Below, piece after piece: positions 1-8,560 of a stretch of DNA of 64,000 bases. Location: the NCBI GenBank assembly GCA_963790545.1, contig CAWBPA010000023.1:1-64000 (forward strand). Direction: 5' to 3'. Numbering within the stretch: the first letter of the stretch is position 1; every line of letters starts with the position of its first letter. The stretch comes from DATBJG01 sp963790545. Lineage in GTDB: Bacteria > Acidobacteriota > Vicinamibacteria > Vicinamibacterales > JAMQPK01. The notes beneath the pieces are model-generated. The model saw only the letters and a list, made by a program, of their open reading frames with translations. It was not told where the DNA came from and searched no databases. The position numbers and the translations under genes are program-made.

Positions 1-105
1 ATCGTTTCCTATCGGTACTTCCACAAGCTGAGAAAGCAGTCGTCTGCCAGGCCCGTGAAGTCCGACGCTGCCGAACAAGGAGTGGCTCGTGAGGTTCTCG
101 CCTAG
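1..105 (+). CDS. C-terminal end of an unidentified protein (partial)
   Basis: Frame 1 is open from the first base to a TAG at 103-105 and gives 34 residues rich in basic and polar residues (begins IVSYRYFHKLRK). The gene starts outside the window. Nothing in the visible tail identifies a family. The stretch could also be chance open frame, since only about 100 bases are visible. Confidence 0.35.
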   Translation: MVSYRYFHKLRKQSSARPVKSDAAEQGVAREVLA

Positions 106-530
106 CGCAGGTGAAATCGAGAGACCGCGCAGTCAAGGAAACAATCGCCGTGATGCTCCGCCCGCCCCGGGGTGTTTCGCGTGCAGGGGGGTCGCAGGGC
201 GACGAGAGCCAGATCTCGCGTCGCCCCAGTCAGCGCGTTACACAGGGGGAGCGATAGGCAGTCAGTCCACAGCCGCAAGCTCCACGCGCGGGAGGTCGCT
301 GGACGAAAGGCGCCGAACAAGCATCAGTTCTGACGGCTGGGTTGCAGGGGGGTGACATACGACTCTGGTTACGTCCCTGCCCCTGCTCATCTCCGTTTCG
401 AGGCTTTGCTCAGACGCGCGATCGTCACTTCGGTCGACTTGATAATTGCGAATCGACTTCAGAATTTCACGCTATAAACGACTCTGAAGTTGCGACCCAT
501 TTCGAGTGCAAGGTCCTTTAGGTAGTTTAG
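106..530. other. Intergenic, no supported gene
   Basis: Short open frames exist on both strands, but none has a recognisable domain or a convincing ribosome binding site. In-frame TAG codons lie just before the LysR-like fragment at 531, so this stretch may hold its decayed upstream part. Confidence 0.4.
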
Positions 531-737
531 GTGGTTGCGGTGCTAGGTTGTGTCCAATGCCAGATCGGGATCGCGTGGGTCACTGAATCCACCCGATGGC
601 ATTGCCCCCGAGGCGTTGCGTTGCTGCCAGTTGTTGATATGAATGTACGACTGCCATTCAACGTGATCTGGAAGAAGGGCAATGCCTCGCCGTTGCTGCA
701 GAAATTCCTGGCTCAGGTACAAGCCTCGCAGCAATAG
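531..737 (+). pseudogene. LysR-type regulator, C-terminal fragment
   Basis: The last ~40 residues (GVALLPV... VRLPFNVIWKKGNASP LLQKFL) match the end of the LysR substrate-binding domain, where a GVALLP-like strand is followed by an LP-x-x-x-x-W-R/K-K-x-N-x-SP-hh-x-x-FL tail. No helix-turn-helix or first effector subdomain is found upstream, and TAG codons precede the fragment, so only about a fifth of a ~300-residue regulator remains. It converges on the thioesterase gene and may once have belonged to the adjacent small-molecule genes. The call rests on motif similarity alone. Confidence 0.5.
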
Positions 738-740
738 CGG

Positions 741-1166
741 TCACCGGGCCTTTGCCTGGTCGCCGCGAAGCACCGTGCAGGTCGACGTCGCCTTGGCGAT
801 CAGCTTACCCTCGGGATCCGTGACGTCGCACTCCACATAGCCGGTGTTCTTGCTGCGATTGACGACATGGGCGTCGAATCGCAAGCGTGCTTCCCACACT
901 GGCCGGAAGAAATTGATCGTCAGGGACATCGTGGTGAACGACTCGTCCGGTCGCAACGTGGTGACGAAGGCTATTCCCATCGCCGCGTCCGCCACGTCGC
1001 ACAGAATGCCACCGTGTACGGTACCCATCGGGTTGGCGTGTCGCGGGCCGGCATCGAGCCATCCCAACGCCTTCCCGTCGCCGAGGGGCTCGATCGAAAA
1101 GCCCACGAGATCAGCGACCGGCACGCGTGACGTGCGTGCGCGATCAATCAGCGGATGGTCGCTCAC
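741..1166 (-). CDS. PaaI-family hotdog-fold acyl-CoA thioesterase
   Basis: The 141-residue protein has the length and layout of single-hotdog PaaI/YdiI thioesterases, which hydrolyse acyl- or aroyl-CoA esters in the cytoplasm. The signature N-P-M-G-T-V-HGG at residues 46-53 sits before the central hotdog helix (ILCDVADAAMG), followed by the usual beta strands (TTMSLTINFFRPV; CTVLRG). It lies 40 bp downstream of the SnoaL-like gene on the same strand, as part of a leftward series with the MBL-fold and SDR genes. Substrate is not predictable from sequence. The family call is firm; shared transcription is inferred from strand and spacing. Confidence 0.88.
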   Translation of the reverse strand: MSDHPLIDRARTSRVPVADLVGFSIEPLGDGKALGWLDAGPRHANPMGTVHGGILCDVADAAMGIAFVTTLRPDESFTTMSLTINFFRPVWEARLRFDAHVVNRSKNTGYVECDVTDPEGKLIAKATSTCTVLRGDQAKAR

Positions 1167-1206
1167 ACGCAGTCACTCCCCGCTGCGGTCAATAAGCGAG
1201 CACATT

Positions 1207-1584
1207 TCACTCAGCTTTTGTGAACATGGCATTGCCACTGGCTGTGTCGGCGGCTGAGACTTCCTCCTGCATCACGTCCCAGTGTTCCACCACTTTGCCA
1301 TCCTTGACGCGGAAGATATCTACCGCGACCATTGGCTTTGGTCCCCAGCCGGTATATCGCCCATGAACCATCACGAGGTCGCCATCCGCGACGGCCATGC
1401 CGGGTTCATACGTGAGGGCAGTAAGGGTCGGAATCATCTGAGCAATGGCTGATGGGCCGTCTGGGATTACCGGGTTGTGCTGCTTGTAATTCGCGCCAAA
1501 ATACTGCTCCACGACCGTTGGATCTCGGTCGATAAAGGCCCTTTTGAGTACTTCGAGCACGATCGCTTTGTTGGATTTGACCAT
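1207..1584 (-). CDS. SnoaL-like / NTF2-fold protein
   Basis: This 125-residue protein has the small alpha+beta cone seen in SnoaL-like polyketide cyclases and related proteins: an N-terminal helix (ALEVLKRAF-type), the phrase YKQHNP, and the C-terminal strand D-I-F-R-V-x-D-G-K-V-V-E-HWDVMQ typical of the family. Such proteins act as small cyclases, isomerases or binding proteins; many are of unknown role. It ends with TAG-type spacing 40 bp before the thioesterase and starts 70 bp after the MBL gene stop. Fold assignment is firm, function unknown. Confidence 0.85.
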   Translation of the reverse strand: MVKSNKAIVLEVLKRAFIDRDPTVVEQYFGANYKQHNPVIPDGPSAIAQMIPTLTALTYEPGMAVADGDLVMVHGRYTGWGPKPMVAVDIFRVKDGKVVEHWDVMQEEVSAADTASGNAMFTKAE

Positions 1585-1654
1585 GTAATCTCCGTCGTGA
1601 TCTCTCGCAATTGCAGCGCGGAAACACCGACACGAGTTTCGGCTCTCGGCGGCC

Positions 1655-2560
1655 TCACGGCTTGACTGCGCGCGCTGAACTCCACAGCGCCCACCCTGGA
1701 TTGACCCGGTTCGGATGGAGCTCCAGCATCCTGTCGTAAAGCTCCTGGGCGGTTTTCGTCGTTTCCGCTAATCGGTCGAAATCGCGGATGTATTGTCGGG
1801 TCTGTTCGATAATCCTGGGATCGTCCTCGTTTTCCGGCCGCTTGTGTGACGCGACAACTGCGCGCGGGTTCAGCGCCTCAATCTTGTCCAGCGCGTCGAT
1901 CCACTCCCGTCGTGTCTGCGCATTTGACTCAGCGAGGTACAGGTGGACGTCATTGTAAGCAGCGTCGCCAGCCACGACGAGGCCGATCGAAGGGATGTGC
2001 AAACAGGTCGTGTAGTCCGTGTCGGTATGACCAAGTTCCACGGCGACCAATTCATGCCCTTCGAGATCAATGACATTGCCCTTGAGCTCCTCCGCGATCA
2101 CTAGCCTGTCTGGAATTTGTCCTGGGAATCCCACCTTCCAGGCCCCCTCGAGAGCTTCTGGCGAGGCATTCTGTCGCATCACCTTCACAGCGTTGGGCAT
2201 GGCGACCGCTTTCGCATGTGGAAATCGCTCGAGGAGCGTGCCGACTCCAAACCAATGGTCCCCGTGACCATGTGTAATGTAGATGGTTGTCAGGTTCTTG
2301 CCTCGGCCAGCAACCCAATCTGCAAGAGCGTTGGCCTGCTTGACCGTCATGAACGTATCCACCAGGACGGCGTCGCGCACGCCATAGATCAGCGTCGACG
2401 CCGTCGCTTGAAAAAATGTGTCTCGAACGCCGGGAGGCTTGTCGCGAGTCACAATCGGGATGCCCGGCGTCACGAACACGTCCCAATGCAGATTGTCGGG
2501 CCGTGCGACATTCTCAAGGGTGCCTGCAGTCTTCTCTGTGTTGGCGTCTGTGCGCGACAT
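1655..2560 (-). CDS. MBL-fold metallo-hydrolase
   Basis: 301 residues with the metallo-beta-lactamase zinc motif HGHGDH at 97-102, preceded by the strand VRDAVLVDTF (residues 61-70), and later VVAGDAAYND and VVASHKRP, which supply the bridging Asp and the C-terminal His. This is the usual binuclear hydrolase set. Members hydrolyse esters, thioesters or lactones; substrate is not clear. The protein lacks a signal peptide, so it is probably cytoplasmic. It lies between the SDR and SnoaL-like genes in the same orientation. Confidence 0.9.
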   Translation of the reverse strand: MSRTDANTEKTAGTLENVARPDNLHWDVFVTPGIPIVTRDKPPGVRDTFFQATASTLIYGVRDAVLVDTFMTVKQANALADWVAGRGKNLTTIYITHGHGDHWFGVGTLLERFPHAKAVAMPNAVKVMRQNASPEALEGAWKVGFPGQIPDRLVIAEELKGNVIDLEGHELVAVELGHTDTDYTTCLHIPSIGLVVAGDAAYNDVHLYLAESNAQTRREWIDALDKIEALNPRAVVASHKRPENEDDPRIIEQTRQYIRDFDRLAETTKTAQELYDRMLELHPNRVNPGWALWSSARAVKP

Positions 2561-2663
2561 CGCTTACCTCCTGGCACGTTGCTTCCGCTCGCCGTGTGAA
2601 TAGCTGAAGACCACCTCGTGTCCTGCCCGGGGCGCGCCTTCACCGACGGTCAGCCTGCGAGGT

Positions 2664-3416
2664 TTACGCGGCGGCCGGGACCCCTGCGACCTGCCGCTCG
2701 AGTCCCTTCGGATCCGCGAAGAAGGCCGGGCCCGCGCCCTGGCTCATCTTGTCGGGAAAGATCTCCTCGTCGCCGGCGATGATGCCCGCGACAATCGCCC
2801 GCGCGGCGTCTGCCGGCGAGGCCTTCTCGAGCGTCAGCACCTCGCCCATCTTCGTGTCAATCGGGCCGGGATACACGCCAAACACCTGTGTGTTCTGCCC
2901 CCGCAGCATCGCGCGCGTGACTTGCGTGAGCGAGTGCGTCGCGGCCTTCGAGGCGCTGTACGCCGCGAGAATCGGGAAGCTGACGAACGAGGCCACCGAG
3001 TTGAGGTTGGCGATGGCGCCGCCGCCATTCTTCGCGAGCACTGGCGCGAAGGCCTGCGTGACCGCGAAGGTGCCGAGGAAGTTCACTTCCATCTCCTGTC
3101 GCCCGCCCTCGATCCACTTCGGATCCGTGAATTCGCCACCGAAAAAGCCGACGATGCCCGCGTTGTTGACCAAAAGGTCCACGTCCGCCGCAGTCGCGGC
3201 GGCCGCGGCGATCTGCGCGGCGTTGGTGACATCGAGCTGCAACGGCGTGATGCGGGAGCCGTGGCGGGCCACGAGCGGGTCGAGGGTCGAGATGCTGCGG
3301 GCGGCGGCGTACACCTTTCTTACGCCAGCGGCGAGGAGCGCGTCCACGATGGCTTCGCCGACGCCACGGTTGGCGCCGGTGACGAGTGCGGTCTTGCCTG
3401 AAAGTGCGTAACCCAT
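2664..3416 (-). CDS. SDR-family NAD(P)-dependent oxidoreductase
   Basis: A 250-residue classical short-chain dehydrogenase. The cofactor motif TGANRGVG (13-20), the structural NNAG (84-87) and the catalytic Ser140, Tyr153 and Lys157 (YSASK) are all present. It would reduce a ketone or oxidise an alcohol with NAD(P)H. The gene diverges from the TetR gene at 3545, with two operator-like palindromes in the 128-bp gap, so it is very likely the regulator's target. SDR/TetR pairs of this form are common in bacteria; the inducing compound is unknown. Confidence 0.93.
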   Translation of the reverse strand: MGYALSGKTALVTGANRGVGEAIVDALLAAGVRKVYAAARSISTLDPLVARHGSRITPLQLDVTNAAQIAAAAATAADVDLLVNNAGIVGFFGGEFTDPKWIEGGRQEMEVNFLGTFAVTQAFAPVLAKNGGGAIANLNSVASFVSFPILAAYSASKAATHSLTQVTRAMLRGQNTQVFGVYPGPIDTKMGEVLTLEKASPADAARAIVAGIIAGDEEIFPDKMSQGAGPAFFADPKGLERQVAGVPAAA

Positions 3417-3483
3417 GTCGAGACTCCTGACGGCCTCGCAAGGCGCGAGACGGAATGTGACAACCTCTAGCGGGACTCTGTGA

Positions 3484-3529
3484 ACAGACCGGTCTGTCTA
3501 TTCATGTCGTTGACAATAGACCGATCTGT
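3484..3529. promoter_or_regulatory. Two TetR-type operators
   Basis: Positions 3484-3497 read ACAGACCGGTCTGT, a perfect 14-bp palindrome. Positions 3516-3529 read ATAGACCGATCTGT, the same element with two changes. Their centres are 32 bp apart, about three helical turns, so two dimers would bind the same face. The second operator fills the spacer of the TetR promoter. Binding by the adjacent TetR protein is inferred. Confidence 0.8.
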
Positions 3530-3538
3530 CTGTAGTGT
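3510..3538 (+). promoter_or_regulatory. Sigma-70-type promoter of the TetR gene
   Basis: TTGACA at 3510-3515 and TAGTGT at 3533-3538 are separated by 17 bp, and the second operator lies between them. A start about 7 bases after the -10 would fall on the GTG codon at 3545, so the transcript may be leaderless. Start site not proven. Confidence 0.55.
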
Positions 3539-3544
3539 CAAGGG

Positions 3545-4123
3545 GTGCCGCAGAAAGCCCGGAAACGGGCAAAAACCTCCGAAATCCGCGTCCGAGACCG
3601 CCTCCTTGACGCGGCCGATCGCCTGTTCTATCGGGAGGGCGTGCGGGCCGTGGGGATCGACCGCGTCCTGGCGGAGGCCGATGCGGCGAAAGCGTCGCTC
3701 TATCAGCACTTCGGCTGCAAGGACCAGCTCGTGGCGTCGTACCTCGAGCGCCGAACCGTGGACGCCCGTGCGAGGATCGAGGCGTACCTCGTCGACACGC
3801 CTCCGTCACAACGTGCGCTCAAGTTTTTCGACTGGGTGGTGGAGTGGGCGGAGTCGAAGGACTTCCGCGGGTGCCCCTTGCAGCATACGGTGAGCGAGCT
3901 CACCGATGCGGCGCACCCGGCGCGCGCCATTGCCCACGGTCAGCGAGAGTGGTTCATGGAGCGTTTCCTCGAGTGGACGAAGGCGGCGGGAGTGAAGGAC
4001 CCGAAAGCAACCGCTCGCGCGCTTGTCGTGCTGTTCGACGGCGCGGTCGCAGGGTCCGAGGTCGACGGGCCGCAGCGGGCGAGCGACGCTCGATGGTTGG
4101 CCAGGAAGTTGTTGGCCGGCTGA
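3545..4123 (+). CDS. TetR/AcrR-family transcriptional regulator
   Basis: 192 residues with an N-terminal TetR helix-turn-helix: LLDAADRLFYREGVRAVGID, then AKASLYQHFG at the recognition helix, roughly residues 20-60. The C-terminal half (RGCPLQHTVSEL..., FLEWTKAAG...) is the ligand-binding and dimer part and resembles TetR_C members of the same length. The start is a GTG with no clear ribosome binding site, fitting a leaderless message. It is expected to repress itself and the divergent SDR gene through the operators at 3484-3529. Confidence 0.92.
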   Translation: MPQKARKRAKTSEIRVRDRLLDAADRLFYREGVRAVGIDRVLAEADAAKASLYQHFGCKDQLVASYLERRTVDARARIEAYLVDTPPSQRALKFFDWVVEWAESKDFRGCPLQHTVSELTDAAHPARAIAHGQREWFMERFLEWTKAAGVKDPKATARALVVLFDGAVAGSEVDGPQRASDARWLARKLLAG

Positions 4124-4497
4124 ACGTGCGCGCTCTCCTCCCCTCTACGGAACGACGTTCGTCGAACTGCGGTAGCGCGTCGGCTTGGCCTTCATGTTCG
4201 ACGACCGCGCGGCGCCGCACTTTGCGAGCGGGGCGAGATCACTGTCCCCACAATTGTCCCTGGGAGGCGCCAAAACAGCGCTTCCGGAGCCAACGGCAGC
4301 CAACTCGCTTGATCTGTGAAGAGATAGAAACGGAAGGATTTACGAGGAAACTCGAAGATGTCCGAGAGGCGGATTTCCGTTTAGCAAACCGTCGCACAGG
4401 CCGATTTCAACCAATTTCCAACATTTCAGTTCATCAGGATTGACCCGCGTCGGCATTTCATCGAGCGAGCAGCAAACGCACGGCTATACTGGAAAAG
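4124..4497. other. Gap after the TetR gene, no supported gene
   Basis: Open frames here have no recognisable domain. No terminator with a T-run is evident after the TetR stop. Confidence 0.4.
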
Positions 4498-4626
4498 CCC
4501 GTAAGTGATCGCGGCAGATTGGGGGACGTATCACAATCGCCGCAATCGTCCTTCAAACGATGCTGTAAGTTGTTGATTCTAAACGGAGAGATGCTGGAGC
4601 GGTCGATCAGGCACGCTTGGAAAACG
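4498..4626 (+). pseudogene. Truncated tRNA-Ser(GGA) gene with its upstream region
   Basis: Positions 4585-4626 align without gaps to the first 42 bases of the tRNA-Ser at 11110, with 32 of 42 identical by eye: the GGAGAGA acceptor strand, a D-arm, and the anticodon loop TTGGAAA. The D-stem differs (CTG/CAG instead of TCC/GGA) but still pairs. The match ends inside the anticodon stem and no T-arm or acceptor 3' strand follows. The leader at 4498-4537 matches 11008-11047 at 37 of 40 positions, so promoter region and gene were copied together. It cannot make a tRNA as it stands. Confidence 0.7.
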
Positions 4627-4989
4627 ATTGCGGCGAGCTGCATCGAGTAGTACCGAAACATCTCTTCACGCAATCGATTCAACGACTTCCCGCCGCAGAA
4701 TGCCTCTTAGTGTGAGCCCGTAAACGTCGGTGTTTGTGGGTGCTTTCGAGGCGACCTTACACAGTTTCTACACAGTTCCCAGCTTCACTTGTTCGAGTAC
4801 GTCACGACGTTCCTTGGTACGCTTCGGGACGTCTGTCGAACCACCAGGTGAGATCACGAGCGAGGTCCTGGTCGGACTGATTGACGCGGCCCCTTATGGG
4901 CTTCGTTGGGGCCGACCGAGCACAGCTCTCCTCGTCCAGGTGAATGCAGGGGCCCGCGCAGATCGCGAAGCCCAATGCCGCCGTTGGAA
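4627..4989. other. No supported gene
   Basis: An 8-bp inverted repeat (CGATTGCG 4625-4632, CGCAATCG 4669-4676) directly follows the tRNA fragment. Nothing else is recognisable. The reading frames do not extend the DUF1254 gene to the right. Confidence 0.35.
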
Positions 4990-6399
4990 TTACTTCACTC
5001 TCTCGAAATCCGGCAGAATCCACGTCCGGTCGAAGTGGGCTTCGGTGGGGGCGTAGAGGCGGAAGTAGGGAAACCACGCCTTGCCGGGCACGGTGGGAAT
5101 CCAGTTCTTCTCGAAACCCTTCGGCGCTTCCGGGCCGAAATACAAGTCGACCGAGCCGTCGGCGTTCTTTAACAAGTCCTGACGGGACGAGCGGTCCGTG
5201 ATCTCTGAGTTGTTCTCGATCAGCGCGCGGGTGGACACGTCGTAGAGCGTGATCGACCAGAACTGTTTCGCGGGCGCATTCGGCGGCACGCGCAGCCGGT
5301 AGCTGCTGCGCCGTCGAGCCAGTTGCCGTCGCGATCCTTGTTGCTGCCGAGATAGACGGAGCCAACACCCGGTGTCTTGCTCACCATTCCGGCCGAGGTC
5401 GCGGTCGCCTCGTAAAACCACGAAGCGCGCTCGTCGAGCTGCGTGTAATGCGTCGTTTCCTGGCTGGGATCCAGACACAACTCAAAAATCCACTGCGAAC
5501 CCTGAGCATAGGTCGCCTGCGGCATGTCGCGCTTTTCGTAATCGTTCACCTTGGCCATGGCCTCGCCGACAAGCGTGGCTTCGGTGAGCAACTTCTTGAT
5601 GCGAGCATCAGGCTTGAACGGCTTGCCCTTTTCGATACCGAGCGACTTGAGCATCCCCATCATGATGCGGTCACGTTCCTGCACGGGCTCTTCGTTGACC
5701 CAGCGGGAAAGTTTCTCCCAATAGGCGAAGCCGCGCGGCGCGTTGGCGTAGGATGTCCCGGCTCCGATGGAGAGCACGTTGGTCGCGGGAGGGTTGGCGC
5801 GCTGGCTGAAGGGATAGAGGCGTATGTTGCCCCTCATCGTCTCGCTTTCCTTCGCGTCGGGCGAGAGCAGACGGACGAGCCATAGGTTATTGAATGTGGT
5901 GGACCGCACGACGATGTAGCCCTCAGCTCCCTCGGGCGCGGCCTGCCCAGGACCGAGCACGAGAAATTTGCCGCCCTGGCCTTTGTCTGGACCGGGGAAG
6001 CCGATGTCTGTCACGGGGCGTTGCCACAGAATCATTGACGAACCCGGCGCTCGGGCCGGCGGGCATTTCGATGACATACGGGCCGCTCTCTTGGAGGTTC
6101 AGCCAGGCCATCAAGTAGGGTGTCGTGGCGTTGCCGGTGAGGAAACGCTTGATGCCAGGGACGGTGTCGGCTCGCATGATGTCGCCGTGGGCTGCGCCGG
6201 GCACGCTCATCATGACAGCCTCTGCTTCGCCGAGGGAAACCATCGGCAGCGCCCAGAGGTAAACCTGGCAGGCGCGCTGGAAGTCGCGCTCGTCGTAGAG
6301 CTTCTCGACGGTCTCCTTGGTCGGATAGCCGTTGGCGAAGTCGTGCGTGAATGACAGCGTGCCAATGCGGGTCTCGATACTCTGTTCGTGGGAAACCAT
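4990..6399 (-). pseudogene. DUF1254/DUF1214 domain protein, two frame breaks
   Basis: Three frames read one after another as a complete ~465-residue DUF1254-DUF1214 protein: the N-terminal part (YPTKETVEKLYDERDFQRACQ, YLWALPMVS) in 6399-~6045, the middle (GGKFLVLGPG, RTTFNNLWLVR, YPFSQ) to ~5310, and the C-terminal DUF1214 part (YRLRVPPNAPAKQFWSITLYD, WFPYFRLYAPTEAHFD) to 4990. Frame changes are near 6045 and 5310. Because each piece is still well conserved, indel errors are as likely as inactivation. ATG at 6399 has a purine-rich site upstream; an in-frame ATG at 6429 is the alternative. Members are often exported, but no signal peptide is seen here. Role unknown. Confidence 0.75.
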
Positions 6400-6485
6400 A
6401 ATCTGTTCCTTCGTGGTTGTTCGTTCCATTGTGCTGTCCTTTTCGCGGGCTCACTTCAGCCACATTCGCAGTAACGTGGAGTCAA

Positions 6486-6968
6486 TCAGAGCATCGCTGC
6501 CAGGCATCGAGGGACTCGAAGAATTGCTTCGATTCGATCGTCGAGTTCTCGGCCATGTACGCAAGCAGCAGTTTTCCGCGAGGTCGGGCCGGCTCCGCCG
6601 GCAATCCAAGTACGACCCGAGCGTGGTTTTGGCGCGGAGCTGATGGAAGGCGCGGGCGAAAGGTGCCTGAGTTCGTGGCGCAAGAGCAGTTCAACGAGGC
6701 TGTGGAATCCGGTCGAGATGGCGACTCTCAGCGGGGTCTTTCGGACTTCTTTCGGAACGGTGAGAGACCTGTCGGCGGCGGCGAGAAACCGCGGAATTCT
6801 GACGTATGCAAGCTGGAGCCGATGGCCTCGCGCGCGGCCAGTCAGCGCCTGGTCGTCGAGGCACGCGTGGGCGGCGCACAACCTGGCGATCGAGAAGACG
6901 GTCGAGCCCAGCACCGCCGGGGTCAGGCGGAGGATCGTCTCGACCGACAAGCGCAGGCGCCAGGACAT
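6486..6968 (-). pseudogene. Possible decayed ankyrin-repeat gene
   Basis: One stretch on the minus strand, near 6680-6750, reads KTPLRVAISTGFHSL VELLLRH, which fits the ankyrin consensus (TPLxxAxxxGxxxxVELLLxxG). The rest of the frame shows no second clean repeat, and neighbouring frames hold only suggestive pieces. This may be a frame-broken or eroded small ankyrin protein. No other gene is supported between 6400 and 7000. Confidence 0.3.
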
Positions 6969-7000
6969 CCGCGAGCGATTGTATGGCTTAGACTCGCCGC

Positions 7001-7558
7001 ATGGGACTCTTGACCTTCAGCATCAACGTCACCCTGGACGGCTGCGTCGACCACCAGGAGGGAATCGCCGACGACGAGACACACGCCTTCTTCACCCGCC
7101 TCATGGACGAGGGCGGGGCGATGCTGTGGGGCCGCGTCACCTACGAGATGATGGAGAGCTACTGGCCGGCGGTCGCCCGCGGCGACGAGGAGGCGCCGCC
7201 GGCGATGCGCGAGTGGGCGGTCAAGCTGGAGGCCAAGCCGAAGTACGTGGTGTCGTCGACGCGAAAGGACTTCCCGTGGACCAACAGCCACCACATCGCC
7301 GGCGACCTGCGCACGGGCGTGCAGAAGCTCAAGGACGCGACCCCGGCCGGCGTGCTCCTCGGTAGCGGCAAGCTCGCGACCGAGCTGGACCGGCTGGATC
7401 TGATCGACGAGTACAAGTTCCTCGTCCACCCCAGGATCGCCGGCCACGGCCCGACCCTGTACCAGAGCGGGCTGCCCAGCACGCGACGGCTCGAGCTGGT
7501 CTCGGCGAAGCCGCTCCGCAGCGGCGCGGTCGCCATGCACTACCGGCGCGCGCGCTGA
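7001..7558 (+). CDS. RibD C-terminal / dihydrofolate reductase-family protein
   Basis: 185 residues with the RibD-C fold seen in many stand-alone deaminase/reductase-like proteins: FSINVTLDGCVD at the N-terminus, LWGRVTYEMMESYWP, YVVSSTRKDFPW, and the nucleotide-binding G-V-L-L-GSGKLATELDRLDLIDEY followed by HPRIAGHG. These bind NADPH and reduce pterin-like or unknown substrates; most relatives are uncharacterised. The gene stands alone, and no ribosome binding site is obvious. GC is higher than in the flanking remnants. Family call is firm; activity is inferred. Confidence 0.9.
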   Translation: MGLLTFSINVTLDGCVDHQEGIADDETHAFFTRLMDEGGAMLWGRVTYEMMESYWPAVARGDEEAPPAMREWAVKLEAKPKYVVSSTRKDFPWTNSHHIAGDLRTGVQKLKDATPAGVLLGSGKLATELDRLDLIDEYKFLVHPRIAGHGPTLYQSGLPSTRRLELVSAKPLRSGAVAMHYRRAR

Positions 7559-7691
7559 CTCAGAGCAGCCCCATCGCGCCCAGCTCGCGGGCCAGCGCGT
7601 CGTCGGGAGCCTTCTCGCCGCGCAACACGGCGTACCCGCTGCACGAACCCCGTCTTGAGCATGACCGGCTGAGCGGTGCAGGGTGCAGGGG

Positions 7692-7900
7692 ATGGCGGAT
7701 GCAGCTACGTGGAAGAAGCATGTGGCGGCCTGGCGTGCGAGCGGAGAGACGGCCAGCGGCCGCCAAGCCTCAACTTCATACAGCCTTCCGGTCTCGCAGG
7801 GACGGATCAGCTCCTTGGCCTCAAAGGATGACAGCGGGCTCAACATTGCACCTGTGGTTCCGGTCGTCACAACAGCCTCGACCGATGACGGCTTCGCAGT
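7692..7900 (+). pseudogene. IS66-type TnpA N-terminal remnant
   Basis: From ATG 7692 the frame begins MADAATWKKHVAAWRASGET, matching the start of IS66 TnpA accessory proteins (W-x-x-HV-x-AWR-x-SG-x-TA). After ~22 residues the frame departs from the family and no TnpB or TnpC follows, so only a scrap remains. The segment 7559-7691 in front of it has no supported gene; its minus strand ends with GEKAPDDALARELGAMGLL, possibly another broken C-terminus. Confidence 0.35.
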
Positions 7901-8560
7901 TTATGCGAGGGAAGCCTGGAGCGTACCTGCGGCCAGATCCCGCGCGCACTCATAATGCCAGTTGGTACGGGTGGTGGTCCGGTAGCGCACCAACTCGAAT
8001 CCTTGCGGCAGATCCGGTTGCGTCCGTGAATTGAAGAAGACGACCTTCCGTGCGCGTAGCGACGCGGTCAGCGTGCCGAAGAGGGGCAGATAGTCCTTGC
8101 CGCCGACGAAGGCGATCGGATCATCATCGTTCGAGAGCATGCAAAAGTCTTCATAGCGGTCGCCTTTGCGCCGCCGTTTCCAATCATCGGCTGATGCCGT
8201 AAAAGTGATGTCGTAGCCTGGCGTCAGGAAGCTCGCAGGGATGAGCCCCCAGCCCGCCGAAAGAATGAAGATTCGCTCAAGGCCGAACCGACCCACCAGA
8301 GCGCGGTAGACATCGTGCGCGTACAGTCTGTAGGCCGGGAGCAGATTGAGGGGATTGTCGGAGGCCGCATTGTAGGCCACGAGCCGCTCGCGCCACGTGC
8401 GTCCATCATAGGAAAGATCGTCCGGACGCGCGTAGTAGCGATTTGGATCCGCCGGCGCGAGCCTCGGGTGGGCGACGAACAGCACCTCCCGCGCATCTGC
8501 CATGCGCAAGCTGCCGGCAGACGCGTCCTTTCTGGCGGCGCACTGGATGACTACTCTCAT
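7901..8560 (-). CDS. YaaA-like protein (DUF6884-type), hypothetical
   Basis: 219 residues beginning MRVVIQCAARKD and containing FILSAGWGLIPASFLTPGYD, FVGGKDYLPLF and RTNWHYECA. The early C-x-x-(S/R)K element and the SAGWGL(I)-x-x-x-F-L-x-PYD arrangement resemble the YaaA/DUF328 and DUF6884 superfamily; E. coli YaaA binds DNA and limits damage under peroxide stress. The start overlaps the end of the upstream gene by 4 bp, implying translational coupling. Homologues of this pair are familiar from memory as hypothetical proteins; the function is unproven. Confidence 0.7.
   Translation of the reverse strand: MRVVIQCAARKDASAGSLRMADAREVLFVAHPRLAPADPNRYYARPDDLSYDGRTWRERLVAYNAASDNPLNLLPAYRLYAHDVYRALVGRFGLERIFILSAGWGLIPASFLTPGYDITFTASADDWKRRRKGDRYEDFCMLSNDDDPIAFVGGKDYLPLFGTLTASLRARKVVFFNSRTQPDLPQGFELVRYRTTTRTNWHYECARDLAAGTLQASLA

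Noticed and set aside
2749..3411. Long plus-strand frame opposite the SDR gene
   Set aside because: It is a GC-driven shadow of a strongly conserved SDR; no domain is recognised.
4585..4720. Group I intron in a tRNA-Ser gene
   Set aside because: The break is in the anticodon stem, but no 3' tRNA half or intron core is found downstream.
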